The notes beneath the pieces are model-generated. The model worked only from the letters and a program-made list of their open reading frames with translations, did not search any database and had not been told where the DNA came from. 45,092 nucleotides of DNA from CAZJLN01 sp964540765 (GTDB taxonomy: Bacteria > Chloroflexota > Anaerolineae > Anaerolineales > Anaerolineaceae): contig CAZINW010000017.1 in the NCBI GenBank assembly GCA_964540765.1, positions 1 to 45,092 of the forward strand, read 5' to 3'. Positions 23,411 to 31,426 of this stretch are shown piece after piece. How positions within the stretch are numbered: the first letter of the stretch is position 1; each line of letters opens with the position of its first letter. Both the position numbers and the translations under genes were made by a program.

Positions 23411-25276
23411 TTAGCGGCGCATCATTCCTCCAGTACCGACCTGTGTGACCACACCGGTGATGCTGAAGTTGGTATATTCAGTCCCACCGGTATAAGTACC
23501 ATCCAGGTAAAGACCGTTGTTTTCCTCTCCATTGGCGGTTCCACCGACCAGGATGCTGTAACTGGTCCCCTCGGACAATTGCGACATGGAGAAGTCAATG
23601 CTCTGGAAGTTCTTGCTGGGTGCAAAGGTAAAGATTGTTTCTCCTGAACTGCTCTGGACATGCACAAGGGTTCCGGCGCGCATTGCTGAGTTGAAATTGA
23701 TCAGGACAGCGTTCTGACTGGAACTGCTACTGGGAGACTGAGCCATGCCAGCGCTGCCTGCAGCGATCAGGAAACCACCGGAAATGTTGAAAGTCCCCAT
23801 GTAATCCAGTGCCCCGTTCATGTTTTCAGTTGGGCCGTTGATTATGAGAAGCCCGTCGGTCATTTCGATCGAACCATTCGAATCAATGCCATCCCCACCA
23901 GCATCCATAATGACTGACCCACCGTTGATGTACAGATAATAGTTGCCACTTGCCGCAAACATATCCTGTCCGGGTCCGCCTCCGCGCCCAGAGCGCCCGC
24001 CGGTTGGCATACCCAGGTTTGTGCCAGAGCCATCCGCACCGCCTGCTAGGTTGATGCCATCGTCGCTTGAGATGATTTGTATTTCTCCGTCATTGATGGA
24101 AATGACAGCACTTTCAAGGCCTTCATAGGAGTTGGTAACATTGATCTGTCCACCATCGATCGTCAGGGTTGCATCCGCATGCATGCCATCATCACCGCTG
24201 GCAATCTGGAAGCTGCCACCATTAATGGTAATGTTGTTGTTGGAATGGAGTCCGTCATCAGCCCCATTAATGGTGAAGTTACCGCCTGAGATGATAACGC
24301 TAGTGGTGCCCTTGATCCCCTTGGATGAGGTGCTTTCATCAGTGCGGGCACTGCTGCCACCGCCAGAAGTCAGGTCAAAGGTACCATCCAAAATGGTCAC
24401 ATCCGATTCAGCTTCAATGGCATCTCCAACCGCCTTAATCCTGATCAGACCAGCCTCAATTGTGATGAATCCCTTGCTGGCATCCTCAGCTTCATCGGAT
24501 TTGATTCCATCGCCCCCGGCATCAATACGGATATCACCGCCTTTTATGACCACATAGTCTTTTCCACGCAGCCCATCATCAATACTGGTAATGTCAATGG
24601 TACCGTTGACGATAAGCAGACCGTCTTTACTGGCAATTCCATCATTGTAGATGGCTTCCACATTTAGCGCGCCGCTACCATAAATGGTCAGATCGGCTGT
24701 GCTGAAGATTGTGGCGTTCGGCTCATCCGAGTCAGCTTCAAGTGTGTAACTGCTGCCATCCGAAAGCTCATTCTCACTTCCATCCGTCAGGACGATCATA
24801 GCTTTTTCAGCAGTACTGATGTATATCGCAGGACCGCTGCCGTTATGAATGTCCACATGATCAAGGATGAGGCGTACAATGCCATCATCATCCGTATCGA
24901 CGATGATCTGCCCATCGGAAAGCTCACCGCTCAGGCTATAGGTGCCTGCTGTTGTGATTGTAGCCTGGCTTCCATCCACCAAAACACTCTGGGATTCTGT
25001 GCTGATGCTATTGCCATTCAAATCGATGGTGATCACATTGGCATCATCCCATGTATAGTCATTGGGGTCTTCATTCACCTCAACATGCTCAGCATTGACA
25101 GTTTCAGCGATGGTTGCGGGAGCTTCGCTCTCCGTTTGTGTGTCTATCACGCTGGTAGTATCAGTTTCCTGGGTTTCCTCCATGATGCTGCCTGCTGCTT
25201 CTGTCAAGCTCCCTGAGCAGGCCGCCAGGCTGAAGATCAGCAGGATGCTTATGAGCAGATAAATCTTTTTATTCAT
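23411..25276 (-). CDS. Beta-helix calcium/carbohydrate-binding lipoprotein (Cthe_2159/DUF4353-like)
   Basis: 621 aa, surface lipoprotein. The signal ends in SLAAC near residue 20, followed by a Ser/Thr/Glu-rich linker (about 25-75). From about 78 (NVITIDLNGNSISTESQSVLVDGSQATITTAGTYSLSGELSDGQIIVD) the sequence matches the Cthe_2159 family, whose founding member binds acidic polysaccharide and calcium on a parallel beta-helix. About eight rungs carry a DDG/GDG-type turn (DDGLRGKD, GDGIKSDE, DDGLHSNN, DDGMHADA, DDGINLAG, GDGIDSNG). A glycine-rich insert (GGRSGRGGGPGQ) interrupts the helix near residue 430. GGAG precedes the start. It is first in the cluster with VTC and DUF4956 genes; a CotH gene often seen with them is absent. 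Confidence 0.85.
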   Translation of the reverse strand: MNKKIYLLISILLIFSLAACSGSLTEAAGSIMEETQETDTTSVIDTQTESEAPATIAETVNAEHVEVNEDPNDYTWDDANVITIDLNGNSISTESQSVLVDGSQATITTAGTYSLSGELSDGQIIVDTDDDGIVRLILDHVDIHNGSGPAIYISTAEKAMIVLTDGSENELSDGSSYTLEADSDEPNATIFSTADLTIYGSGALNVEAIYNDGIASKDGLLIVNGTIDITSIDDGLRGKDYVVIKGGDIRIDAGGDGIKSDEAEDASKGFITIEAGLIRIKAVGDAIEAESDVTILDGTFDLTSGGGSSARTDESTSSKGIKGTTSVIISGGNFTINGADDGLHSNNNITINGGSFQIASGDDGMHADATLTIDGGQINVTNSYEGLESAVISINDGEIQIISSDDGINLAGGADGSGTNLGMPTGGRSGRGGGPGQDMFAASGNYYLYINGGSVIMDAGGDGIDSNGSIEMTDGLLIINGPTENMNGALDYMGTFNISGGFLIAAGSAGMAQSPSSSSSQNAVLINFNSAMRAGTLVHVQSSSGETIFTFAPSKNFQSIDFSMSQLSEGTSYSILVGGTANGEENNGLYLDGTYTGGTEYTNFSITGVVTQVGTGGMMRR

Positions 25277-25636
25277 TGATAATTCTCCTTCAAATGGGTT
25301 TGAACGATATTCTAGAGGCGATTTTGCGTCACCTTTTCATTGTCACGATGGATTTTATGAAGAAACGAGCTTTGAGAGGTATAAATTTGGTATAGATGAC
25401 GTTCTGAGGTTGTCCTAAAAGACAGCCTCTCCTTCTAAGATGCTGCGTGAAAGGACGATCCATTCCACCGAGTCAAAATTACCATTGACCCTCCTGCACA
25501 GTCTGACCAATTTCTAACCTTACGCTTTCCAAAGGCACAACCTTGCTTTTATGCTAAACTTATCCCATCAAAAAATAAACTTGTGGGTTCAGACAAAACC
25601 TGACCCATATTTGGTACTCAAGAATCGAGGATAACA
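25277..25636. other. 360-bp divergent spacer
   Basis: Lies between the beta-helix gene (-) and the rubredoxin-reductase fusion (+). It contains candidate operator B (25378-25395) and a hairpin GAGGTTGTC/GACAGCCTC (25406-25429, one G-T pair). No gene is seen and no strong -35/-10 pair was found for either direction. Confidence 0.5.
25378..25395 (-). promoter_or_regulatory. Candidate operator B (GGTATA-N6-GTATAG) upstream of the beta-helix gene
   Basis: The + strand reads GGTATAAATTTGGTATAG, 102 bp before the start of the beta-helix lipoprotein. All twelve half-site positions equal those of site A at 23363-23380. The half-site step is 11 bases. Confidence 0.45.
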
Positions 25637-27004
25637 ATGACCGATAAATTGCAAGATGCCTGGCTTTGTACTGTCTGTGGGTATCTTCATTATGGACCCG
25701 AACCCCCACATGAATGCCCGCAGTGCGATGCAGGTAGGGGTCAGTTCAAGCCAACCACCACTCCATCGCCCGCCAGTGCAGACGTGGCGGCTGAAACAGC
25801 CGTCCATCGTTATGTCATTGTGGGTGCAGGCATCGCCGGTGTCAGCGCTGCAGAAGCCATTCGCAAATCTGACCCGGATGCCACCATTATCCTGCTCTCC
25901 AGCGAAAGTGAATTGCCTTACTTCCGCATGAACCTGACCCGTTACCTGGCTGGCGAACTGGACAGCAGCAAGCTCAGCCTGCATCCCATGGTTTGGTATG
26001 GCGAAAACCGCATCAACCTCCAATTGAATACCACAGTAACGGACCTGCTCCCTGATGAAAAAATACTAATCCTTTCTGATGAGCGCAAAATTCCCTACGA
26101 CACTTCGATCCTGGCAACAGGGGCATCCCCATTCGTACCTCCCTTCCCTGGCACAAACTTGGAAGGCGTTCAAACCCTGCGCACCCTCCATGACGCCAAC
26201 GCCATCCTGGCAGTCTGCAGTAATCCGATCCGTGTGGTATGTATTGGTGGCGGGCTGCTCGGGCTGGAGGTTGCCAGCGCGATTGCCCGCAGAGGAGCAA
26301 CGGTGACGGTGGTCGAAAGCCTGGCCTGGCTGCTGCCACGCCAGCTGGACCAGCCTGCCAGTTGGATATTACAAAAGAAGATCGAGGCCATGGGTTTTTC
26401 AGTCTTTATTGGAGCACGCACACAAGCCCTGGTCGGTGAAACGCACGTCCGCGGGGTGCAGTTTGAAGATGGCAGGCTCCTGCCGGCTGATCTGGTTGTG
26501 ATCAGCGCCGGCGTCAGCGCTAACCTTGAACTGGCACGCAAAGCCGGCTTGCTGGTCAACAAAGGCATCCTGGTGGATGAGCATATGCGCACCTCACACA
26601 CAGATATTTTTGCTGCCGGCGATGACACCGAGCACCACGGCAGGCTCTACGGCTTGTGGGTGCCTGCCAAAAGCCAGGGCACCATTGCTGGGCTGTCTGC
26701 TGCCGGTAAGGATGCGACCTTCCCCGCTGATCCCCCCTCCGCCAGACTCAAAGTGCTGGGCATTGATCTTTTCAGCATTGGTCAACTCACCCCGCAGGAT
26801 GAGACAGACGTCGTCCTTTCCGAAGCACAGGGTGGCAACTATGCCAGTTTTGTGTTCCATCACGGCGTCATGGTCGGCTCCATTCTGCTTGGGGATGCCC
26901 ATTTGGCATCAGCGGTCAAAACCGTCGTTGAAGCCCAAACGGATTTTAGCACCCAACTTGCCGATGGGTTGTCGGTTACAGCACTTAAGCAACTTCTTAA
27001 GTAG
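25637..27004 (+). CDS. Rubredoxin-like domain fused to FAD/NAD(P)-dependent oxidoreductase
   Basis: 455 aa, cytoplasmic flavoprotein. Residues 8-33 are a rubrerythrin-type rubredoxin iron site (C11-x2-C14, C27-x2-C30, with CGY and CPQC). After a Pro/Ser/Ala linker, FAD binding begins at about 57 (YVIVGAGIAGVSAAEAIR), with NAD binding at about 200 (VVCIGGGLLGLEVASAIARRGATVTVVE) and the second FAD motif TDIFAAGDDTEHH. PYFRMNLTRYLAGE resembles the NirB/NADH-rubredoxin reductase group. It probably moves electrons from NAD(P)H to its own iron site or to a partner in oxidative-stress defence. GAGGATAAC precedes the ATG. The substrate is unproven. Confidence 0.87.
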   Translation: MTDKLQDAWLCTVCGYLHYGPEPPHECPQCDAGRGQFKPTTTPSPASADVAAETAVHRYVIVGAGIAGVSAAEAIRKSDPDATIILLSSESELPYFRMNLTRYLAGELDSSKLSLHPMVWYGENRINLQLNTTVTDLLPDEKILILSDERKIPYDTSILATGASPFVPPFPGTNLEGVQTLRTLHDANAILAVCSNPIRVVCIGGGLLGLEVASAIARRGATVTVVESLAWLLPRQLDQPASWILQKKIEAMGFSVFIGARTQALVGETHVRGVQFEDGRLLPADLVVISAGVSANLELARKAGLLVNKGILVDEHMRTSHTDIFAAGDDTEHHGRLYGLWVPAKSQGTIAGLSAAGKDATFPADPPSARLKVLGIDLFSIGQLTPQDETDVVLSEAQGGNYASFVFHHGVMVGSILLGDAHLASAVKTVVEAQTDFSTQLADGLSVTALKQLLK

Positions 27005-27009
27005 AAATC

Positions 27010-27570
27010 TTGAGCAATTGGTTGTGCTCCATCAACTTTTTCACAAGCAAGGAGGTTGAGATAAAGATAACCGAAGTCATTGTTTCCCAATACCTGGCCG
27101 CGCTTGAAATGCTCAAGCAGACCATTGTCAAATGTCCTGAGGAAATCTGGAATGATCCGGCTGACAAAAATAAGTTTTGGCAAGTCGCTTATCATGCTAT
27201 TTTTTATATCCATCTCTATCTTCAAGACTCGGAGATAACATTCGAACCCTGGTACAAGCATCGGGAAGAATATCAGTTCCTGGGTCATGTGCCCTGGTCA
27301 TCTCATGCAGCCCCCCGGCTTGGTGAACCCTACAATAAGGCGACTGTTCTTGAATATCTTGCCTTTTGCCAGCAGCAAGTAAGGAGTAGAGTTCCGCATA
27401 TTGATCTGGAAGGCATGCCTGGCTTCTACTGGTTGCCTTTTAGCAACCTGGAACTTCAGATCTACTCGATCCGCCATGCCCAACAGCATACCGGCGAATT
27501 AATGGAGAGACTCGGCACCCGTGCGGATTTGGAGCTCGACTGGATAGGAACAATCCCTGCAGAAGGGTAA
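27010..27570 (+). CDS. DinB-like four-helix-bundle protein
   Basis: DinB/YfiT superfamily, putative metal-dependent thiol transferase or hydrolase. Candidate metal-site histidines lie in WQVAYHAIFYIHLYL and IRHAQQHTGEL. The fold is supported by SQYLAALEMLKQTIVKCPEEIWND at the N-terminus. The start is uncertain. TTG at 27010 (or 27022) is the only standard codon upstream and lacks a ribosome site. A perfect AAGGAGG (27049-27055) sits 5 bases before an in-frame ATA at 27061, from which the protein would begin directly at the conserved helix (170 aa). It lies 5 bases after the reductase stop. The function of the family member is unknown. Confidence 0.7.
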   Translation: MSNWLCSINFFTSKEVEIKITEVIVSQYLAALEMLKQTIVKCPEEIWNDPADKNKFWQVAYHAIFYIHLYLQDSEITFEPWYKHREEYQFLGHVPWSSHAAPRLGEPYNKATVLEYLAFCQQQVRSRVPHIDLEGMPGFYWLPFSNLELQIYSIRHAQQHTGELMERLGTRADLELDWIGTIPAEG

Positions 27571-27588
27571 TTTCAAAGCGCTTATCCT

Positions 27589-27603
27589 CAGGCAGTCTGC
27601 CTG
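27589..27603. repeat. Short palindrome between convergent genes
   Basis: CAGGCAGTCTGCCTG has 7-bp arms around one base. It lies 19 bases after the DinB-like stop, with no T-run, and could act as a weak terminator. Confidence 0.3.
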
Positions 27604-27774
27604 CTGTGATTACCTGCCCGTCATCGCCTTGGCTCTATGACCGACAATTATTCCACCATCCCCAAGGACGGTGAGAAAGCCAACCTTCCCATTCAAATGG
27701 TTCACCTCAACAATCCAAATTCTGTCTGTCCCAGGTCAGCCATACCTTCCATGGTTGTGACTGTCAAATCAGAT

Positions 27775-29868
27775 TCAACGCACCACCAGAGGTAAGAAAA
27801 TCTGCGATAATTCAGACAACACGATCCCATACACAGCTTTCGTACCAGACAAGTTTGCCAATAGGGGTTCTACCTTGATGGTGTACCTGCCTGCAACAGC
27901 TGGTTGGAAGGCCAATACAATGCCCTGGCCTATCCCGGGGGATTGACCACTCGCCAAAATCGTGGTTCCATCTTCTGCGAAAACAGTGAGGCGTACGGCT
28001 GCTCCGCCATTATAAGAAGATGCGCTGACAAAATAAATGCCCGCATTTTCCACTTCAATACGGTACCAGTCTGGGTTGCCGGGGCCGCATAGGTTTCTGT
28101 GTTTCAGGGCACCGAGGGCAAGAAACCTTGCCTGTGAAGGGCTGTCGTCCGGTTCGGAGGAGTCTGGCGTGCAGGTGGCGGGCAGTGTAGCATTGGTTTC
28201 TGCAGCGCCGCCGGCAGGCCAGACTTCGGGTTGCCCGTTGGTATCCAGGGCGCACATGCGAAAAGCATAGGAACTACCCAAATTACCAACAAACCAGGCT
28301 GAACGTGCACTGGCCGGGAAAGTGATTATGTTGGCAGAATTCCATGTACCCGGTTCGGTACGCCATTGCAATTCGAACGAGCCAAGAGGGACTCCAGAGG
28401 TGGAAGCATCCCAACTCAGACGCACAGCGGTTGAATCGAATGTCACGGCTGGGTTAAGCTGGCTGGTGGGAGGTGGGCAGGCGTGGTCAACCTGGATGGT
28501 GCGTGGAGAAAGCACTGCAGACTTGTTACCCTCATGATCCCATGCGCGTAATGCTACTTCAAGCGGACCGTTGAGCGGCCCGACAGCGCAAAGGTCCACA
28601 TCCCAGTCATACACGCCGGGCGATACTGGTTGAACTACTTTCGGACCAAGTTCAATCCACTTACCACCAATTTTGGCTAACAGGCGTACAGCGGTGACGT
28701 TTACGTCATCACTGGCTGTGGCGGTGACGTCCATCAGCGGGTTAGATCCAGGGGCAACCGTTGCACCAGCGACCGGACGGGTGAGTTCGCCGGTTGGTGG
28801 GTAGGCGCCTGCATTGCCCGAAATAAACCAGTCGTTATTTGGATTGCGGGGGTCGGACCTGCTGCCCAGACACTCGGTCGCCCCATCGTAGATCGGGAGT
28901 TGTGTCACCTCGTAGCAGGTTCGCGGGACGCCACTGTTGATTGCCACATCGGTAAAATGGATGTCGACTGAACGGCCCCAATAATAGCCATCACCGCCAA
29001 ACCAAATGCTGTCAGTGACCATAAAGTGTACATGCTGCGATGTGCTATAGCCGGTATCGTCAGTATCGCCGAGATACTCACCACGCCGGACTGTTGTCCC
29101 TTGTGTCAGCTTGTCAGGGATGGTGCCATGCGCCAGGTGCAGGTAAAGCTGATATGTTAAGTTGTTGGTATCGCGCAGGACAATGTAGTTGGTGCAGTTT
29201 GTGTCACCGTCGGAGCAGCTATCGCGCGAGGCGACCACCGAGGCATCTTTGGAAGCCAGGAGCGGAAAGTGCCACGCGTCAGTGAAGTCATATGCGTATC
29301 GGCAGGTCTCTTCCGAACAGGATGGATAACCCAGCCAAGGAATATCGTGGAAATGACCAATCGAGCCCTCCAGCTTGCGAGCAGTGCCGGCAACGTAAGG
29401 TAGATAATAGCCAGTAAGTGTATCTATTACAACGGTTGGCTCCTCCGCTATCGTATCGGGAACTGGGCTTAACTCTAACGGTACCATCCCGGTTGGCAGG
29501 GCGGCCAGTGTTTCATCCCAGCCGGGATCGCCGGGTAGCAGTACCTGCCAGCCCTCGTCTGTGAGATATGCCAGGGCAAACCCGGGTTCAGTTGCCAGTA
29601 AGAGCCCATGATCGTCGCGCAGTGCCAACCACAGCACAGCGATATCCCCGCCAGGGTTGAGGAAGGCAGCGTCCACTTCAGGAGTGAACAGGTCAAAGGT
29701 TAACCCACCGGTACCTGGAGAGATTTGCAGTAGCCGTTGGGTAAAGGCCGTCGAAAGATCGGCTTCAACCTCAGGCGAAGCTGGCAAGGGCGGTGGGTCA
29801 CTGCTGGCTGGTTGGAACAGTGGCGCGGCGATCATTAAGAATAGGGTAAAGAAGCGGTGCAGGTGCAT
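27775..29868 (-). CDS. Secreted M23-like (LytM) metallopeptidase-domain protein with Fn3 and PPC-like domains
   Basis: 697 aa with a signal peptide (1-23, hydrophobic FFTLFLMIAAPLF). The central region, about 170-310, resembles an M23 domain: RYAYDFTDAW, YQLYLHLAHGTIPDKL, GTTVRRGEYLGDTDDTGYSTSQHVHFMV. The HxH and Asp ligands are recognisable, but the usual His of HxGxD is Arg, so activity is uncertain. Further on are Big/Fn3-like modules (TGELTRPVAGATVAPGSNPLMDVTATASDDVNVTAVRLLAK; VRLSWDASTSGVPLGSFELQWR). A C-terminal PPC-like domain begins SSEPDDSPSQARFLALG and contains PDWYRIEVENAGIYFVSASS. The chain ends IFLPLVVR, a tail I associate with secreted Chloroflexi proteins. No good ribosome site precedes the ATG. 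Confidence 0.78.
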   Translation of the reverse strand: MHLHRFFTLFLMIAAPLFQPASSDPPPLPASPEVEADLSTAFTQRLLQISPGTGGLTFDLFTPEVDAAFLNPGGDIAVLWLALRDDHGLLLATEPGFALAYLTDEGWQVLLPGDPGWDETLAALPTGMVPLELSPVPDTIAEEPTVVIDTLTGYYLPYVAGTARKLEGSIGHFHDIPWLGYPSCSEETCRYAYDFTDAWHFPLLASKDASVVASRDSCSDGDTNCTNYIVLRDTNNLTYQLYLHLAHGTIPDKLTQGTTVRRGEYLGDTDDTGYSTSQHVHFMVTDSIWFGGDGYYWGRSVDIHFTDVAINSGVPRTCYEVTQLPIYDGATECLGSRSDPRNPNNDWFISGNAGAYPPTGELTRPVAGATVAPGSNPLMDVTATASDDVNVTAVRLLAKIGGKWIELGPKVVQPVSPGVYDWDVDLCAVGPLNGPLEVALRAWDHEGNKSAVLSPRTIQVDHACPPPTSQLNPAVTFDSTAVRLSWDASTSGVPLGSFELQWRTEPGTWNSANIITFPASARSAWFVGNLGSSYAFRMCALDTNGQPEVWPAGGAAETNATLPATCTPDSSEPDDSPSQARFLALGALKHRNLCGPGNPDWYRIEVENAGIYFVSASSYNGGAAVRLTVFAEDGTTILASGQSPGIGQGIVLAFQPAVAGRYTIKVEPLLANLSGTKAVYGIVLSELSQIFLPLVVR

Positions 29869-30078
29869 AATTGATCTTTAGGAACAAAAAACTTCATCGA
29901 GAGTTGGGCGATAGAACCGATGGNNNNNNNNNNNNNNNNNNNNNNNNNNNNNNNNNNNNNNNNNNNNNNNNNNNNNNNNNNNNNNNNNNNNNNNNNNNNN
30001 NNNNNNNNNNNNNNNNNNNNNNNAATTGATCTTTAGGAACAAAAAACTTCATCGAGAGTTGGGCGATAGAACCGATGG
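29869..30078. other. 100-N assembly gap flanked by an exact 55-bp duplication
   Basis: 29869-29923 and 30024-30078 are identical (AATTGATCTTTAGGAAC ... AACCGATGG) and abut the N run (29924-30023) on both sides. Two contigs overlapping by 55 bases were apparently scaffolded without merging. The likely true sequence has one copy and no gap. Confidence 0.93.
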
Positions 30079-30115
30079 GACCGGTTCATTTGAAATGCAA
30101 ATTTTGTGAAATTGA

Positions 30116-30853
30116 TTAACCCGACTGCCTTATCCCCACCCCCGCAAAAGCATCGGCAAGCATCCGCTCCATCCCGTCAAAATATTCATCACTCATCTTA
30201 TCTTCAAGATGATATTTCCGATATACCCAATCCGCATAATGATAGTTCATCCTGTCGAGTAAGATATAATCAACCTTCCCCGCCAGGATTTCCGGAAGAT
30301 CCTCCGCCCCGGGTAGGATCGGTGCGAGCATGGCATAAGTCCTTATCCCCGCCTGGTGTAATTCATCCAGTGCTCTCACTCTTGCGCTTATTGGTGGAGC
30401 ATTCGGTTCAAACAGCTTCCGTATGTCATCGTCCGCGGTGGGTATGCTGAAGCCGGCTTCAAAATTGTTTCCTTTTTGCAAAATATCAATATCGCGCAGA
30501 ATCAGGGGAGAACGTGTCTGCACGCTGACCGGCCAATTGTTTTCCGCCAGTATTTCCAGACATTGGCGTGTCAGCCTGTATTTGGCCTCCAGCGGTTGGT
30601 ACGGATCACATACGCCACTGATCCAGACCCTGCCTGGCTTTTTCTTTGTAATTTCCCGCTTGAGTAAGTCAGGCGCATTCACCTTGACATCCACAAATTG
30701 CCCCCAGGGTTCCTTGTGCCCGCTGAACCGTTTCATGAAGCGGGCATAGCAGTACGAACAATGATGTTGACAACCCGTGTAAGGGTTGATCACGTAAGGA
30801 TAGATTTTCGATATGGATAGGATTGTCTTTGGCTGTACTTCCTGGATGATCAT
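30116..30853 (-). CDS. SPL-family radical SAM protein
   Basis: 245 aa, cytoplasmic. The radical SAM cluster motif is NPYTGCQHHCSYCYARFM (CxxxCxxC), followed by WGQFVDVKVNAPDLLKREI, ISGVCDPYQPLEAKYRLTRQCLEIL and TRSPLILRDIDIL. This belongs to the COG1533 group, related to spore photoproduct lyase. It is shorter than true spore photoproduct lyase (about 340 aa) and lacks the C-terminal catalytic cysteine region I would expect, so DNA repair activity is not implied. There is no functional link with neighbours. The start is the ATG at the end of a fairly AT-rich leader. Confidence 0.85.
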   Translation of the reverse strand: MIIQEVQPKTILSISKIYPYVINPYTGCQHHCSYCYARFMKRFSGHKEPWGQFVDVKVNAPDLLKREITKKKPGRVWISGVCDPYQPLEAKYRLTRQCLEILAENNWPVSVQTRSPLILRDIDILQKGNNFEAGFSIPTADDDIRKLFEPNAPPISARVRALDELHQAGIRTYAMLAPILPGAEDLPEILAGKVDYILLDRMNYHYADWVYRKYHLEDKMSDEYFDGMERMLADAFAGVGIRQSG

Positions 30854-31042
30854 ACCCCTATTGTAAGCGATAATCAGTGCTGGGTTTTATTAACCGTTGG
30901 ATCTTTGCACCCTTTTTTTATAAATTCCAGTGGTGGGGCCCCGACCTACCATTTCCTCATATACGATAAAATAGGGTCATGCCTGAATACTGCCGAGCTT
31001 ATATTGAGGGGAAGGTAAGAGCAAATATGGTAGTTAGCGCTT

Positions 31043-31267
31043 TTATAAATGTATCAATTCTTCTAACCAATCAATCTTCTGATGCTTTCTCTTCCAAAAT
31101 AAATCTTCCCAGAAGTAATGGATAGCTAACATTCGATACCCACTAAAATGCTGAGTGAAATACGTAATAAGGGTATCGGTTATAACCGAATTATCTATTT
31201 CTATGTTAAAAAACAGCCTTGAATAAATTTTCTGCTCCCATGGAGAAATATAGCTGAGATAATCCAT
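31043..31267 (-). CDS. Doubtful small hypothetical protein
   Basis: 74 codons starting MDYLSYISPWEQKIYSRLFFNIEIDNSVITDTLITYFTQHF and ending WLEELIHL. The composition is plausible for protein (amphipathic, few rare residues), but no family is recognised and no clear ribosome site is seen. The frame remains open upstream to 31384, but that part runs through the repeat-like element and gives an unlikely Cys/Ser-rich sequence. It could be a remnant of a larger gene. Confidence 0.25.
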   Translation of the reverse strand: MDYLSYISPWEQKIYSRLFFNIEIDNSVITDTLITYFTQHFSGYRMLAIHYFWEDLFWKRKHQKIDWLEELIHL

Positions 31268-31298
31268 TTGTTGGAGGGGTAATACTGCCAACGAACCA

Positions 31299-31426
31299 AC
31301 TATAAGATTGCAAAATCGCAATGAAAAGTGCGGGGGGCATTTGCAATCTTTCGAGCATGCATTGCGTTCACTTGGGAATGACAAAACAACAAACGACTAA
31401 CGACTAACGACTATCCGACTATAAGA
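31299..31426. repeat. Intergenic repeat-like element with inverted arms and heptamer tandem
   Basis: Arms GATTGCAAA and TTTGCAATC (about 31306-31350) enclose a G-rich loop. Farther on CGACTAA occurs twice and CGACTAT once in tandem (31394-31414). The nine bases ACTATAAGA occur at both ends (31299-31307 and 31418-31426), like a target duplication. It abuts the GT2 stop codon. Confidence 0.5.

Larger units (their letters stand above)
30854..31426. other. 573-bp stretch without a firm gene
   Basis: Between the radical SAM gene and the GT2 gene. It contains one doubtful small frame (31043-31267, -) and an intergenic repeat-like element (31299-31426). Nothing else is supported. Confidence 0.5.

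Noticed and set aside
29869..30078. 55-bp direct repeats as insertion-element ends around the gap
   Set aside because: They touch the N run exactly on both sides and are identical, which is the pattern of unmerged contig overlap.
31268..31384. N-terminal extension of the small - strand frame (SERNACSKDCKCPPHF...)
   Set aside because: It runs through the repeat-like intergenic element and has unlikely composition.
31394..31414. Tandem CGACTAA units as a CRISPR array
   Set aside because: Units are 7 bases with no spacers and no cas genes are nearby.
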